NCBI GenBank assembly: GCA_042095055.1
Contig: JBELBZ010000006.1
Span: 30,652-94,651 of the forward strand
Reading direction: 5' to 3'
DNA length: 64,000 nt
From: UBA8752 sp042095055
GTDB lineage: Bacteria > Bacteroidota > Bacteroidia > Flavobacteriales_D > Sanyastnellaceae
Under the pieces are notes generated by a model, which worked only from the letters and a program-made list of their open reading frames with translations, was not told where the DNA came from and made no database searches. Both the position numbers and the translations under genes were made by a program. Positions 27,207 to 35,830 of the stretch are shown here, one piece after another. Numbering within the stretch: the stretch's first letter is position 1; every line of letters starts with the position of its first letter.

Positions 27207-28235
27207 TTACTCCGGAGTTTGCAAACCAAACAATCTGTTGAGCAAACGCAGCTGCTGATCGCTGCCGAGCACAAACAGTTTGCAGGCGTTGTCCAGCGGT
27301 GTCTCAGGACCGGGGTTGATGATAAACTCTCCCTCGGAGGTCTTCACCCCAATGACATTGACACCAATCCGATTGCGCGCATCAACCTCTCCCAGTGTCG
27401 GCAACCTGAATTCAGGGGGCAAATCCTTGACATCCACTTCCTCAAGGTTCACAGCGTCCTTGCCCTGAATCCGAATGTGGTCGATGAAGTCCATCACGTC
27501 GGGATTGGCCACCAAAGAGGCCATGTGTGCACCGCCCACAGTGTCGGGCATGATGACATTGTCCGCTCCTGCGCGTCGCAATTTGGCCTGTGAGCCCGCT
27601 TGAGAAGCCCTGCTGATGATGACGGCGTCCGGATTGTGCTCCCGCACTGAAAGCACTGTGTAGAGGTTGTCCGCATCGCTCGGCAAGGTGCAGATGACCG
27701 CCCTGGCATGGTCCACCCCCGCAGCGATCAACCGGTCGTCGCGCGTCGCATCTCCCGCAATCACGAGCGGCGTCAAGTCATCGCGCAGATGGCCGACCAG
27801 CTCTTCGTCTTTTTCGACGATGACCGCTGTGTATCCCTTGGATGTCAAGTCGGCGTAAGCCTTTTCGCCCACACGGCCGTAGCCGCAGACGATGACATGT
27901 TGCTTGAGGTTGTCGATGGTGCGTTCCAATTTCCTGGCTTTGAAGAGGTCCCTGTATTCCCCCGCCACGAAGTAAGTCGTGATCGCGGAAATCGTGTAAG
28001 CGAATGTACCGATGGAGAAGATGATGAGCAGCGATGTGAACACCATGCCATTGGGGCTGAGTTCATGCACCTCCCGAAAGCCCACTGTACTGACCGTGAT
28101 CATGGTCATGTAAAAGGCCTCGATGAAGGTGTACTCTTCCAGCAGCATAAAGCCCACGCTCCCCACCACGATAACCAGGGCTACAATGGCCAGCGAAAAG
28201 GCAATTCGAGTGAAGGACTTGAAGCGGTAGTACAC
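27207..28235 (-). CDS. Two-helix potassium channel with RCK domain
   Basis: 342 residues with a GTG start. TM1 about 10-31, pore helix and filter about 38-54, TM2 about 64-90, then an RCK/TrkA-N domain beginning HVIVCGYGRVGEKAYADL (113-130, a GxGxxG dinucleotide-binding loop) and an RCK-C domain (about 240-335). Architecture matches MthK-like channels gated by ligand binding to a cytoplasmic ring. The filter reads TVGFR (50-54), where most channels have TVGYG or TVGFG; the second glycine is replaced by arginine. Ion selectivity is therefore uncertain. It starts nine bases after pyrF. Confidence 0.9.
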   Translation of the reverse strand: MYYRFKSFTRIAFSLAIVALVIVVGSVGFMLLEEYTFIEAFYMTMITVSTVGFREVHELSPNGMVFTSLLIIFSIGTFAYTISAITTYFVAGEYRDLFKARKLERTIDNLKQHVIVCGYGRVGEKAYADLTSKGYTAVIVEKDEELVGHLRDDLTPLVIAGDATRDDRLIAAGVDHARAVICTLPSDADNLYTVLSVREHNPDAVIISRASQAGSQAKLRRAGADNVIMPDTVGGAHMASLVANPDVMDFIDHIRIQGKDAVNLEEVDVKDLPPEFRLPTLGEVDARNRIGVNVIGVKTSEGEFIINPGPETPLDNACKLFVLGSDQQLRLLNRLFGLQTPE

Positions 28236-28244
28236 GTCGGGAAA

Positions 28245-29066
28245 TTAACGGTTGGAAGCCAAAGCTGTGGACATCGCGCCTTGAATACGTTGGGCTTCTT
28301 TTCTCGCGGCCTCTGCAAAGTCTTGGCCATCGGATGCATAAAGCAAGCTTCGCCCCACATTGACCAGCAGACCTCCGGCCAAATCTTCTGCCCAACCAGC
28401 CTTGCAGACCTGCTCCAATGACCCCCCTTGGGCCCCCACTCCCGGCACCAATAAAAAGCGGTCAGGCGCTGCTGCGCGGCATTGCGCCAACAGTTCAGGA
28501 CGTGTGGCTCCGACCACATACATCAACCGCTCGGCACCTTGATAGGTCCGGCTCACTTCAAAAACGCGTCGCCACAGGGGCGAGCCCTGCTCAGAACCGT
28601 GAAATTCGAAGTCTTCGGCACCCGGATTGGACGTGGCTGCCAACAAGATGGTCCACTTGTCCTGAAACGCCAGAAAAGGTTCGACGCTGTCCCGCCCCAT
28701 GTAAGGAGCCACCGTCACCGCATCTGCACCCCACTGCTCGAACGCGGCTTGGGCATAGCGGGTGGCCGTATTGCCTATGTCACCCCGCTTGGCATCGGCG
28801 ATGCGCAGGCAACCCTCTGGGATCGCCTCTAACGTCTTGCTGAGCACATCCCACCCGACGGACCCCATGGCCTCATAAAAGGCCACATTGGGCTTGTAGG
28901 CCACCGCCAGGTCTGCGGTCGCATCAATGATGGCCCGGTTAAAGCGCAACACCGCTTCAGGTCCGGCACCCAAATGCTGCGGCATTTTGTCCGGATCGGG
29001 GTCGAGGCCTACGCATAGAAAAGACGACTTCCTTCGAATCGTATTGACGAGCTGCTGAACATCCAT
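28245..29066 (-). CDS. pyrF: Orotidine 5'-phosphate decarboxylase, subfamily 2
   Basis: 273 residues, the longer type 2 form found in Bacteroidota, mycobacteria and others. FLCVGLDPDPDKMPQHL near the N-terminus carries the first substrate Asp; the catalytic Lys/Asp set is in RIADAKRGDIGNTATRYA. VTVAPYMGRDSVEPFL and LVPGVGAQGG form the phosphate-binding end. It converts OMP to UMP, the last step of pyrimidine synthesis. It lies 31 bases after prfA, and the channel gene follows within nine bases. Confidence 0.96.
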   Translation of the reverse strand: MDVQQLVNTIRRKSSFLCVGLDPDPDKMPQHLGAGPEAVLRFNRAIIDATADLAVAYKPNVAFYEAMGSVGWDVLSKTLEAIPEGCLRIADAKRGDIGNTATRYAQAAFEQWGADAVTVAPYMGRDSVEPFLAFQDKWTILLAATSNPGAEDFEFHGSEQGSPLWRRVFEVSRTYQGAERLMYVVGATRPELLAQCRAAAPDRFLLVPGVGAQGGSLEQVCKAGWAEDLAGGLLVNVGRSLLYASDGQDFAEAARKEAQRIQGAMSTALASNR

Positions 29067-29072
29067 GGACGG

Positions 29073-29080
29073 CGAAGATA
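29073..29080 (-). promoter_or_regulatory. Candidate -7 box variant (TATCTTCG) before pyrF
   Basis: Minus-strand TATCTTCG, the same eight bases as before rpsU, ends six bases before the pyrF ATG in the short prfA-pyrF gap. It could give a leaderless pyrF transcript inside the operon. Confidence 0.3.
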
Positions 29081-29097
29081 TCGCGGAAGACTCCCGC

Positions 29098-30186
29098 TCA
29101 GCTGTCGACCGAAAGGCCCGCTTGTTTCAGGCGCTCTGTGCGCTCCACATTCCTCAAAGCTTGGACGATTTCACCCAGATCTCCTGCCAAAACCCGCTCC
29201 AGGGCATGAACTGTCAAACCAATCCGATGATCGGTGACCCGCCCCTGTGGGTAATTGTAAGTGCGGATCTTCCCCGAGCGGTCTCCTGTGCCCACTTGAG
29301 ACTTCCGCTCTGCGGCCTCTATAGCCCGCCTTTCGCGGTCTGCTGCTTCCCACAAGCGGGTGCGCAGTACCGTCAAGGCCTGCTCGTAATTTTGATGCTG
29401 CGAGCGGCCATCTTGACATTCGACCACCACCCCGGTAGGCAGGTGGGTCAACCGCACAGCGCTTTCCGTTTTGTTGACGTGCTGCCCCCCTGCCCCGCTG
29501 GCGCGAAAGGTGTCCTTGCGCACATCTTTGGTGTTGAGTTCGAAGTCCACCACATCGGCCTCAGGGAGGATGGCCACGGTCGCTGCGCTCGTATGAATGC
29601 GCCCTTGCGACTCCGTCGCCGGGACCCGTTGAACGCGGTGCGTGCCGCTTTCGTACTTCAAGAACCCAAACACAGACTGACCTGAAATACGGGCCACAAT
29701 CTCTTTGAAGCCACCCGCAGTGCCAGGGTGCGCACTGATCGTCTCCAGCTTCCAACCGTGCCCTTCGGCAAACCGCTGGTACATGCGAAATATGTCCCCC
29801 GCCCACAGTGCTGCTTCATCACCACCGGTGCCCGCGCGCACTTCAATGACACAGTCTTTGCCGTCACTGGGGTCATCTGGCACCAATGCCTCCTGCAGCG
29901 CGCGCCTGAGCTGATCGAGGGATTGGGTCAGGTGGGCCACCTCTTCAGCCGCCATCTCGCGCAATTCAAGGTCCTCACTCTCTCGGTCGGACTTGGCCTC
30001 TTCCAATGCGCTGGCCCACTCCTTGTATTGCTTGACCTGTTCTACGATGGGCTCGAGCTGCTTGAAATCCCGAATGGCGGACCGGTAAGCAGCGGCGTCT
30101 GAAATCACAGAAGGATCAATGACCCGAAGTGAGAGCTCGCGGTAGCGGTCCTCCAAGGACGACAACTGCTCGAGCAGCCCTTCCAT
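29098..30186 (-). CDS. prfA: Peptide chain release factor 1
   Basis: 362 residues. The catalytic GGQ is at about residue 233 in RASGAGGQHVNKTESAVRLT, and the stretch THLPTGVVVECQDGRSQHQN follows, typical of class I release factors. Stop-codon recognition domain region RVPATESQGRIHTSAATVAI lies before it. RF1 reads UAA/UAG. It starts one base after the purM stop. Confidence 0.97.
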   Translation of the reverse strand: MEGLLEQLSSLEDRYRELSLRVIDPSVISDAAAYRSAIRDFKQLEPIVEQVKQYKEWASALEEAKSDRESEDLELREMAAEEVAHLTQSLDQLRRALQEALVPDDPSDGKDCVIEVRAGTGGDEAALWAGDIFRMYQRFAEGHGWKLETISAHPGTAGGFKEIVARISGQSVFGFLKYESGTHRVQRVPATESQGRIHTSAATVAILPEADVVDFELNTKDVRKDTFRASGAGGQHVNKTESAVRLTHLPTGVVVECQDGRSQHQNYEQALTVLRTRLWEAADRERRAIEAAERKSQVGTGDRSGKIRTYNYPQGRVTDHRIGLTVHALERVLAGDLGEIVQALRNVERTERLKQAGLSVDS

Positions 30187-30187
30187 T

Positions 30188-31387
30188 TCAGCTGTATGTC
30201 TCTGTTGACTCCGGTCCAGCGATGGTCAATCGGGGGCCATCTGCGGTGCGCTGCTCCACCCGACCCACGATGCGGGCGTCCACGCCATGGCGAGCTGCGA
30301 TGTCCATCACCACTTGGGCATGTTCAGGGGAGGTGTAGACTTCCATGCGGTGCCCCATGTTGTACACCTGGTACATTTCCCTCCAGGCCGTGCCACTGTG
30401 CTCCTGAATCAAACCAAACAACGCTGGTGTCGGGAAGAGGTTGTCCTTGACAACATGCAGGTTTTCGGATGCAAAGTGAAGGACCTTGGTCTGGCCGCCT
30501 CCGCTGCAGTGAACCAAACCATGCAATGGCTCTCGGCCTTCCTTGAAGAGGTCGACCATCACTGGAGCATAAGTTCGCGTGGGTGACAACACCAGCTTAC
30601 CGGCATCCACCGGAACGCCTTCCACGGAATCTGTGACATCAAAGGGCCCGGTATACACCAGCTCATCTGGGAGTCCCGGATCGAAACATTCCGGGTATTT
30701 CTCACGCCACCCCGGTCCAAAGAGGTCGTGCCGTGCACTCGTCAGGCCATTGCTTCCCGTCCCTCCGTTCCAATCGCTTTCATAATGCGCTTGGCCGTGG
30801 CTGGCGAGACCTACAATCACGTCGCCTTCCTGGATGCGGGCATTGTCGATGACGTCCTCTCGGCGCATGCGACAGACCACGGTCGAATCCACAATGACCG
30901 TGCGCACGAGGTCACCAACATCGGCGGTCTCGCCTCCGGTGCCCCGGACATCCAAGCCCCAACCGCGCCATTCTTCCATCAACGATTCCGTGCCCTGAAT
31001 GAGCGTCGAAATCACATCGCCTGGCACGAGCCGCTTGTTGCGTCCAATGGTCGAACTCACCAAAATGGGACCGGTCGCGCCAACGCACAACAGATCGTCA
31101 ATGTTCATGACGAGGGCATCTTGGGCGATGCCCTTCCAGACGGACAAATCGCCCGTCTCCTTCCAATAAATCCAAGCCAAGGCGCTCTTGGTGCCCGCGC
31201 CATCGGCGTGCATCACCAAGCAATGTTCCTCACTTCCCGTGAGCGCATCCGGCACCACTTTGCAGAATGCCTTGGGAAACAGGCCTTTGTCCAGACCAGC
31301 AATGGCCGCATGCACCTCCTCTTTGCCAGAGGACACTCCGCGTTTGGCATACCGCCCTTGCACGGACCCTTCCAATGTGGTATCCGT
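30188..31387 (-). CDS. purM: Phosphoribosylformylglycinamidine cyclo-ligase (AIR synthase)
   Basis: About 400 residues with a GTG start at 31390 that overlaps the stop of the OmpA gene (GTGA); coordinates here are given to the last base outside that overlap codon, the GTG itself being 31388-31390. ATP-grasp-like PurM fold: VMHADGAGTKSALAWIYWKE, NIDDLLCVGATGPILVSSTI, RGTGGETADVGDLVRT, then SHGQAHYESDWNGGTGSNGL and a C-terminal GHRMEVYTSPEHA. It makes aminoimidazole ribonucleotide in purine synthesis. The protein is longer than the roughly 345-residue E. coli enzyme, as in other Bacteroidota. Next to pyrF, so purine and pyrimidine genes share the run. Confidence 0.93.
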   Translation of the reverse strand, partial: TDTTLEGSVQGRYAKRGVSSGKEEVHAAIAGLDKGLFPKAFCKVVPDALTGSEEHCLVMHADGAGTKSALAWIYWKETGDLSVWKGIAQDALVMNIDDLLCVGATGPILVSSTIGRNKRLVPGDVISTLIQGTESLMEEWRGWGLDVRGTGGETADVGDLVRTVIVDSTVVCRMRREDVIDNARIQEGDVIVGLASHGQAHYESDWNGGTGSNGLTSARHDLFGPGWREKYPECFDPGLPDELVYTGPFDVTDSVEGVPVDAGKLVLSPTRTYAPVMVDLFKEGREPLHGLVHCSGGGQTKVLHFASENLHVVKDNLFPTPALFGLIQEHSGTAWREMYQVYNMGHRMEVYTSPEHAQVVMDIAARHGVDARIVGRVEQRTADGPRLTIAGPESTETYS

Positions 31388-33393
31388 CACTCCGGTACGA
31401 AGTCGAAGCTGGTAATGCGGAACACCGTGCGGCGGTTCATTTGGTGCGCGGCTTCGCGCTCCTCCTCCGTGGCCAGGGCTGCAATGTCAGCGTCGCTGAT
31501 CAATGGCATCTTCTCTCCGCGTCCAGTGGGCTGAAGGCGCTGGCGTTCGATGCCGCGCTCCACGAGATAGTTGACGCAGGTTTCAGCACGGCGCTGGCTC
31601 AATTCATCGTTGGCCTTGTCACCACCACGTGTATCGGTGTGGGCTTCCAGTGAAATCACGAACGTGGGGTTGCGGTCAAGCAAATCCACGAGGTAATCCA
31701 AAGAGTCCTTGGAGTTGACTGCGGCACTGACCACGAGGTCAGCCTTGGCAAATTCATATTGAACCAATGGCATGGGATAATCCTCATTGGTCACCACTTC
31801 ACGGAGCAAGTACTCCTTGATGAAGTTGGTCGACTTCGACAAGCCCACTGTGCTGAACTGGTCACCTGCGCTGATGTAGCCTTCCTTGGAAATGTCCACG
31901 GAATAGGTGCTTTCAGAACCAATGCTCCACCCTCCTTCTTCTGCACCGCCTTCTGAGTCGGTATCCGCAGAGACACTTTGGCCTTCGCTTCCAGTGACGG
32001 TGACCGCAGCACCCTCGATGGGCATACCGGTGTCATAATCGTACACATAGGCGACGTAGTCAAATTCAAGAGGCGGCATCGCAAAGGAGAAAATGTCGTC
32101 CTTGCCCTTGCTCTCGGGACGGTCAGAGGAGAGGTAGCCCTTTTCTTCCTTGGGGTGATAGACCAAGGCAAAGTCATCGCTGGCGGTGTTGATGGGATAC
32201 TCCATGAACTCCGGCGTCTCAAAGGCCATGCCTTCTCCTTTCCAAACTGCTTTCAAGATGTCGAGTCCACCCATTCCTCCAGGACGGTCAGAAGCGAAAT
32301 AGAGGTCACCATTCTTGCGAATGTGGGGGAAGTACTCGTCAGCGGCGGAGTTGATGTCCGCGCCCATGTTTTGAGCCGTTCCCCACTCTTGAGAAGCTTC
32401 GTTGAACGGCATGTACCAGAGGTCGCGTCCTCCTTGGCCACCGGGCATGTCGCTCACAAAAACGAGGTACATGTCGTCGGGACTCATCGTAGGTTGTCCC
32501 ACCTGAGAGCTGTCATTGGTTTCGCGGTCGACAACGGCCAATTCCTCAGGGACGCCCCACTTGGATCCTATCCGCTGCGACACGTAGATGTCACAGGGGT
32601 AGTTGTTGTCCTTTTCAATCAAACAACGGGTGAAGTACAGGGTCTTGAACTTCGAGTCCAAGGTCACTCCGCCCTCGTTGCTGGGGCTGTTGATGGTGTT
32701 TCCGAGGGGCTCGGGAATGCTCCACTTGCCCTTCCGGTCCACTTCAGCCATGAACAGGTCCATGTAGCTCTCGCCTGTGATGGGGTCTTCACCACTTCCC
32801 GCTGCGCTGCTGCGGCTGGAGGCAAAAATCACCTCTTCTCCGCGCTTGTCGGCAAAAGTCATGGCAAAGTCAAAACTCGGAGAGTTGACCATCACGAGGG
32901 GCTCGACGACAAAGCGGCTGTCATTGATGATCAAGCTTTCCGCGGCGGCGTTACAGGATCCGATCATCGTTTGAGCCAACGCAGCGTCTCCGCCTGCCGA
33001 CTTGTACTTCTGGAATTGCTCGATGGCATCGTCAAACTCTCCTTGGCCCATGAACACCATTCCGTAATGCTTAAATACGTCAGGGTGATCGTCTGCCCAC
33101 TTGAGGTCAATGGCACGCTTGTACCATTCTTCTGAGGCGGGCAATGCCCGGCCCAAACGGTAGCACTCACCGATTCGATAACAGACACGGCCTTTTTCTT
33201 CGAGATCACCCTTCAGCTTCGCATAAGAAGCTTGGTAATCTTTGGCCGCTTCGAAATAACCGCCGCGGTCAAAGGCCGCGTCGGCATCAGCGGTGATGTC
33301 ATTTTGAGCAACACTTTGCAACGCAAAGAGTGCAAAAATGGTAGCGAGCGCGGGGCGCAGGGCATATGGATGCCCGGAGAGCAGGTTCAGCAT
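31387..33393 (-). CDS. OmpA-family protein with TPR, PD40 propeller and CRD (PorE-like)
   Basis: 668 residues from the ATG at 33393. Signal peptide (ALATIFALFALQSVAQ, no lipobox Cys), then tetratricopeptide-like helices (about 25-130), a PD40/WD40-type propeller (about 150-440: EVIFASSRSSAAG, LYFTRCLIEKD, YLVFVSDMPGGQGGRDLWYM, LYFASDRPGGMGGLDI, KGYLSSDRPESKGKDDIFSF), a carboxypeptidase regulatory-type domain (about 455-540) and a C-terminal OmpA peptidoglycan-binding domain (SLEAHTDTRGGDKANDELSQ). This domain order is that of PorE, which anchors the type IX secretion apparatus to peptidoglycan. PorE itself is a lipoprotein; this one seems not to be, and many paralogues share the architecture. 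Confidence 0.88.
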   Translation of the reverse strand: MLNLLSGHPYALRPALATIFALFALQSVAQNDITADADAAFDRGGYFEAAKDYQASYAKLKGDLEEKGRVCYRIGECYRLGRALPASEEWYKRAIDLKWADDHPDVFKHYGMVFMGQGEFDDAIEQFQKYKSAGGDAALAQTMIGSCNAAAESLIINDSRFVVEPLVMVNSPSFDFAMTFADKRGEEVIFASSRSSAAGSGEDPITGESYMDLFMAEVDRKGKWSIPEPLGNTINSPSNEGGVTLDSKFKTLYFTRCLIEKDNNYPCDIYVSQRIGSKWGVPEELAVVDRETNDSSQVGQPTMSPDDMYLVFVSDMPGGQGGRDLWYMPFNEASQEWGTAQNMGADINSAADEYFPHIRKNGDLYFASDRPGGMGGLDILKAVWKGEGMAFETPEFMEYPINTASDDFALVYHPKEEKGYLSSDRPESKGKDDIFSFAMPPLEFDYVAYVYDYDTGMPIEGAAVTVTGSEGQSVSADTDSEGGAEEGGWSIGSESTYSVDISKEGYISAGDQFSTVGLSKSTNFIKEYLLREVVTNEDYPMPLVQYEFAKADLVVSAAVNSKDSLDYLVDLLDRNPTFVISLEAHTDTRGGDKANDELSQRRAETCVNYLVERGIERQRLQPTGRGEKMPLISDADIAALATEEEREAAHQMNRRTVFRITSFDFVPE

Positions 33394-33412
33394 TCCCAAA
33401 TAGGTTTACGGG

Positions 33413-33420
33413 CGAATGTA
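33413..33420 (-). promoter_or_regulatory. Candidate -7 box variant (TACATTCG) for the OmpA-purM operon
   Basis: Minus-strand TACATTCG, a TAnnTTCG variant, 19 bases before the OmpA ATG and abutting the hairpin that follows glnA. Confidence 0.3.
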
Positions 33421-33462
33421 AGAAGGCCCCGGAACATCGCGTGAATGAATCCGAGGCCTTCT
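33421..33462 (-). terminator. Hairpin after glnA
   Basis: Stem AGAAGGCC / GGCCTTCT, extended by flanking A-T and G-C pairs, with a long loop, 18 bases after the glutamine synthetase stop. The trailing T run is short (TTACATT), so termination may be partial. Confidence 0.55.
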
Positions 33463-33480
33463 TTATAAATCGTTGTTGAA

Positions 33481-35670
33481 TCAGCGCGTAAAGAGCAATT
33501 CACGCAACTTCGGGAAAGGCCATCGGCTGTCCTCGGTCAACTTCTCCAACTGGTCCACTTGAACGCGAACTTCATCCATCAAAGGCCTGACAACGTTGGC
33601 ATAAGCCTCCGCTTTGCCCTTCAAATCCTCCATCTTGTTGATTTTTGAGCGCTCCTCTCGTAAGGACTGCATCGCAGCGTAAGTGGCGGAAAGTCCAGCA
33701 GACAATTCTTCGAGGATGCCACGTTGGGCCCGGGTCATGTTTTCGGCTTCGGCATCGCCATAGACGTCCATGAATCCTTGAATGTTGGCGAGCAAGTCTC
33801 CCTGGTAGTCAATGACAGCCGGCAAAACCTGGTTCGTGACCATGTCACCCAAGACGCGCGCCTCGATTTGCAACTTCATGGTGTAGTTCTCGAACTCCAC
33901 CTCGGTTCGCGCAGCCACTTCTTCCGGAGAAAGCACGCCCATGGCATCAAACAACGCCACCACTTCTTTGCGGTCCCAAACGGCCAATGCACTCGGTGTA
34001 TCCATCAGGTTGGAAAGCCCCCTCTTGGTCGCTTCTTCTACCCACTCTTCACCGTAACCATTGCCTTCGAATCGAATCGACTTGCTTTGCTTGATGAGGG
34101 ATTGGATTTCCTTGAGCAAAGCCTCGTCCTTCTTGTCACCCGAAGCGATGCGCTTGTCGACGGCCGCCTTGAACATGTTCAACTGATCGGCCACAATGGT
34201 ATTGAGGACCGTCATGGGAACCGCACAGTTCGCAGTACTTCCCACCGCGCGGAATTCGAACTTGTTGCCCGTAAAGGCGAACGGAGAGGTCCGGTTGCGG
34301 TCGGTGTTGTCCAACAGAACCTCCGGAATGCGCCCGATTTCGAGCTTCACCGCTGTCTTCTCGTCAGGACTCATCTTTCCTGCACTCACGTTCTTTTCGA
34401 CCGCATCGAGCAATTCAGTCAGCTTGGAACCAATGAAGGCTGAGATGATGGCTGGAGGCGCCTCGTTGGCCCCCAAACGGTGATCGTTGCCGGCGCTGGC
34501 AATGGCTGCGCGCAACACATCCGAGTGGCGGTGAATCGCTGCGATGGTGTTCACGAAGAAGGTGAGGAAACGCAGGTTGGTCTTAGGGTTCGTACCTGGC
34601 TTCAACAGGTTGACCCCTGTGTTGGTGCCCAGCGACCAATTGTTGTGCTTTCCTGAACCGTTCAGCCCTGCAAAAGGCTTCTCGTGCATCAGGCACCGGA
34701 AATCGTGGCGCAGTGCCACGCGCTCCAGCAAGTCCATCAACAGCAAGTTGTGGTCGTTCGCGAGGTTGGCTTCCTCAAACACGGGAGCCACCTCAAACTG
34801 GTTTGGCGCCACTTCGTTGTGACGCGTGGTCACGGGTATGCCGAGTTTGTGCGCTTCACACTCAAACTCTTGCATGAACGCCATCACTCGGGGGGGGATG
34901 CTGCCGAAGTAGTTGTCGTCCAACTGCTGCCCTTTGGCCGGCGCAGCGCCAAGCAAGGCACGGCCCGTTTGGCTCAAATCTGGGCGCGCATTGTACAGCG
35001 CCTTGTCGACCAAGAAATACTCCTGTTCCCACCCGAGGGTGGCCACCACCTTGGTGACATTTTTGTCAAAGTATTGACACACTTCTGCGGCGGCCTTGTC
35101 CACCGCAGTCAAGGCCTTGAGCAAAGGCGCTTTGTTGTCGAGGGATTGACCGGTGTAGGCGATAAAAATGGTCGGGATACACAAGGTCTCCCCGATCAAA
35201 AACGGCGGACTGCTCGGATCCCAAAGTGTGTAACCCCGGGCCTCAAAAGTCGAACGGATGCCGCCATTGGGGAAGCTTGATGCATCGGGCTCTTGTTGGA
35301 CGAGCAAGCTGCCGTCAAACCGCTCGATGGCACCCCCTCGGCCATCCGGCTGAATGAAGCTGTCGTGCTTCTCAGCAGTGCTTCCAGTCAACGGCTGGAA
35401 CCAGTGGGTATAATGCGTGGCGCCGCGGGCCATGGCCCACTCTTTCAGAGCACTGGCCACCTGATCGGCAATTTTCCGATCAATGCGTGTGCCATCGACC
35501 ATGGCAGAAACCACGTGGTCGTATGCCTCTTCAGTCAAGTACTCGCGCATGGCGCTGAGCGTAAAGGCCAAATCGCCGTAGTACTCGGAAATTTTGGCAG
35601 AAGGCGGGTTGACCGACTTGGGTGACCGTTCGAGGACGTCCTCGATGGCGGTAATGCGGAAAGTTGACAT
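33481..35670 (-). CDS. glnA: Glutamine synthetase, type III
   Basis: 729 residues from the ATG at 35670 (MSTFRITAIEDVL); an upstream start at 35715 would cross the candidate -7 box. This length and sequence match type III glutamine synthetase (GlnN/GSIII), which is characteristic of Bacteroidota. Blocks: HYTHWFQPLTGSTAEKHDSF and IRSTFEARGYTLWDPSSPPF near the N-terminus, the metal and ATP region LGWEQEYFLVDK, and HEKPFAGLNGSGKHNNWSLG with EFRAVGSTANCAVPMTVLN. It makes glutamine from glutamate, ammonia and ATP. Single gene with its own promoter and downstream hairpin. Confidence 0.96.
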   Translation of the reverse strand: MSTFRITAIEDVLERSPKSVNPPSAKISEYYGDLAFTLSAMREYLTEEAYDHVVSAMVDGTRIDRKIADQVASALKEWAMARGATHYTHWFQPLTGSTAEKHDSFIQPDGRGGAIERFDGSLLVQQEPDASSFPNGGIRSTFEARGYTLWDPSSPPFLIGETLCIPTIFIAYTGQSLDNKAPLLKALTAVDKAAAEVCQYFDKNVTKVVATLGWEQEYFLVDKALYNARPDLSQTGRALLGAAPAKGQQLDDNYFGSIPPRVMAFMQEFECEAHKLGIPVTTRHNEVAPNQFEVAPVFEEANLANDHNLLLMDLLERVALRHDFRCLMHEKPFAGLNGSGKHNNWSLGTNTGVNLLKPGTNPKTNLRFLTFFVNTIAAIHRHSDVLRAAIASAGNDHRLGANEAPPAIISAFIGSKLTELLDAVEKNVSAGKMSPDEKTAVKLEIGRIPEVLLDNTDRNRTSPFAFTGNKFEFRAVGSTANCAVPMTVLNTIVADQLNMFKAAVDKRIASGDKKDEALLKEIQSLIKQSKSIRFEGNGYGEEWVEEATKRGLSNLMDTPSALAVWDRKEVVALFDAMGVLSPEEVAARTEVEFENYTMKLQIEARVLGDMVTNQVLPAVIDYQGDLLANIQGFMDVYGDAEAENMTRAQRGILEELSAGLSATYAAMQSLREERSKINKMEDLKGKAEAYANVVRPLMDEVRVQVDQLEKLTEDSRWPFPKLRELLFTR

Positions 35671-35690
35671 GATGTTTTTGTCTGAATGCG

Positions 35691-35698
35691 CAAAATTA
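35691..35698 (-). promoter_or_regulatory. Candidate -7 box (TAATTTTG) for glnA
   Basis: Minus-strand TAATTTTG, exact TAnnTTTG, 20 bases before the ATG at 35670. This supports the shorter start. TTTG copies further upstream are at unusual spacings. Confidence 0.5.
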
Positions 35699-35707
35699 CG
35701 CAACCAC

Positions 35708-35803
35708 CCCCTCAAAAGAGGGGCTCAAAGACAAATTCATGTGCTTTTTCTCATCACCACCCCAGTTTCAGAGGGGGTGATGTGTTGAAAAGTGATTTTT
35801 TCA
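35708..35803. other. Three consecutive stem-loops between the PNGase-like gene and glnA
   Basis: Three inverted repeats: CCCCTC-AAAA-GAGGGG (35708-35723), a longer GC stem CATCACC...GGTGATG with inner CCC/GGG (35752-35782), and TTGAAAA...TTTTCAA (35784-35803). The outer two can help terminate the PNGase-like transcript; the first lies just upstream of the glnA -7 box and could affect its transcription. Confidence 0.5.
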
Positions 35804-35830
35804 AGGGGAAAGGCCTGATTTTGGCCGCTG

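Noticed and set aside
35671..35830. Riboswitch upstream of glnA
   Set aside because: The stem-loops lie upstream of the candidate -7 box, so they would not be in the glnA transcript, and no known glutamine or other aptamer core is visible.
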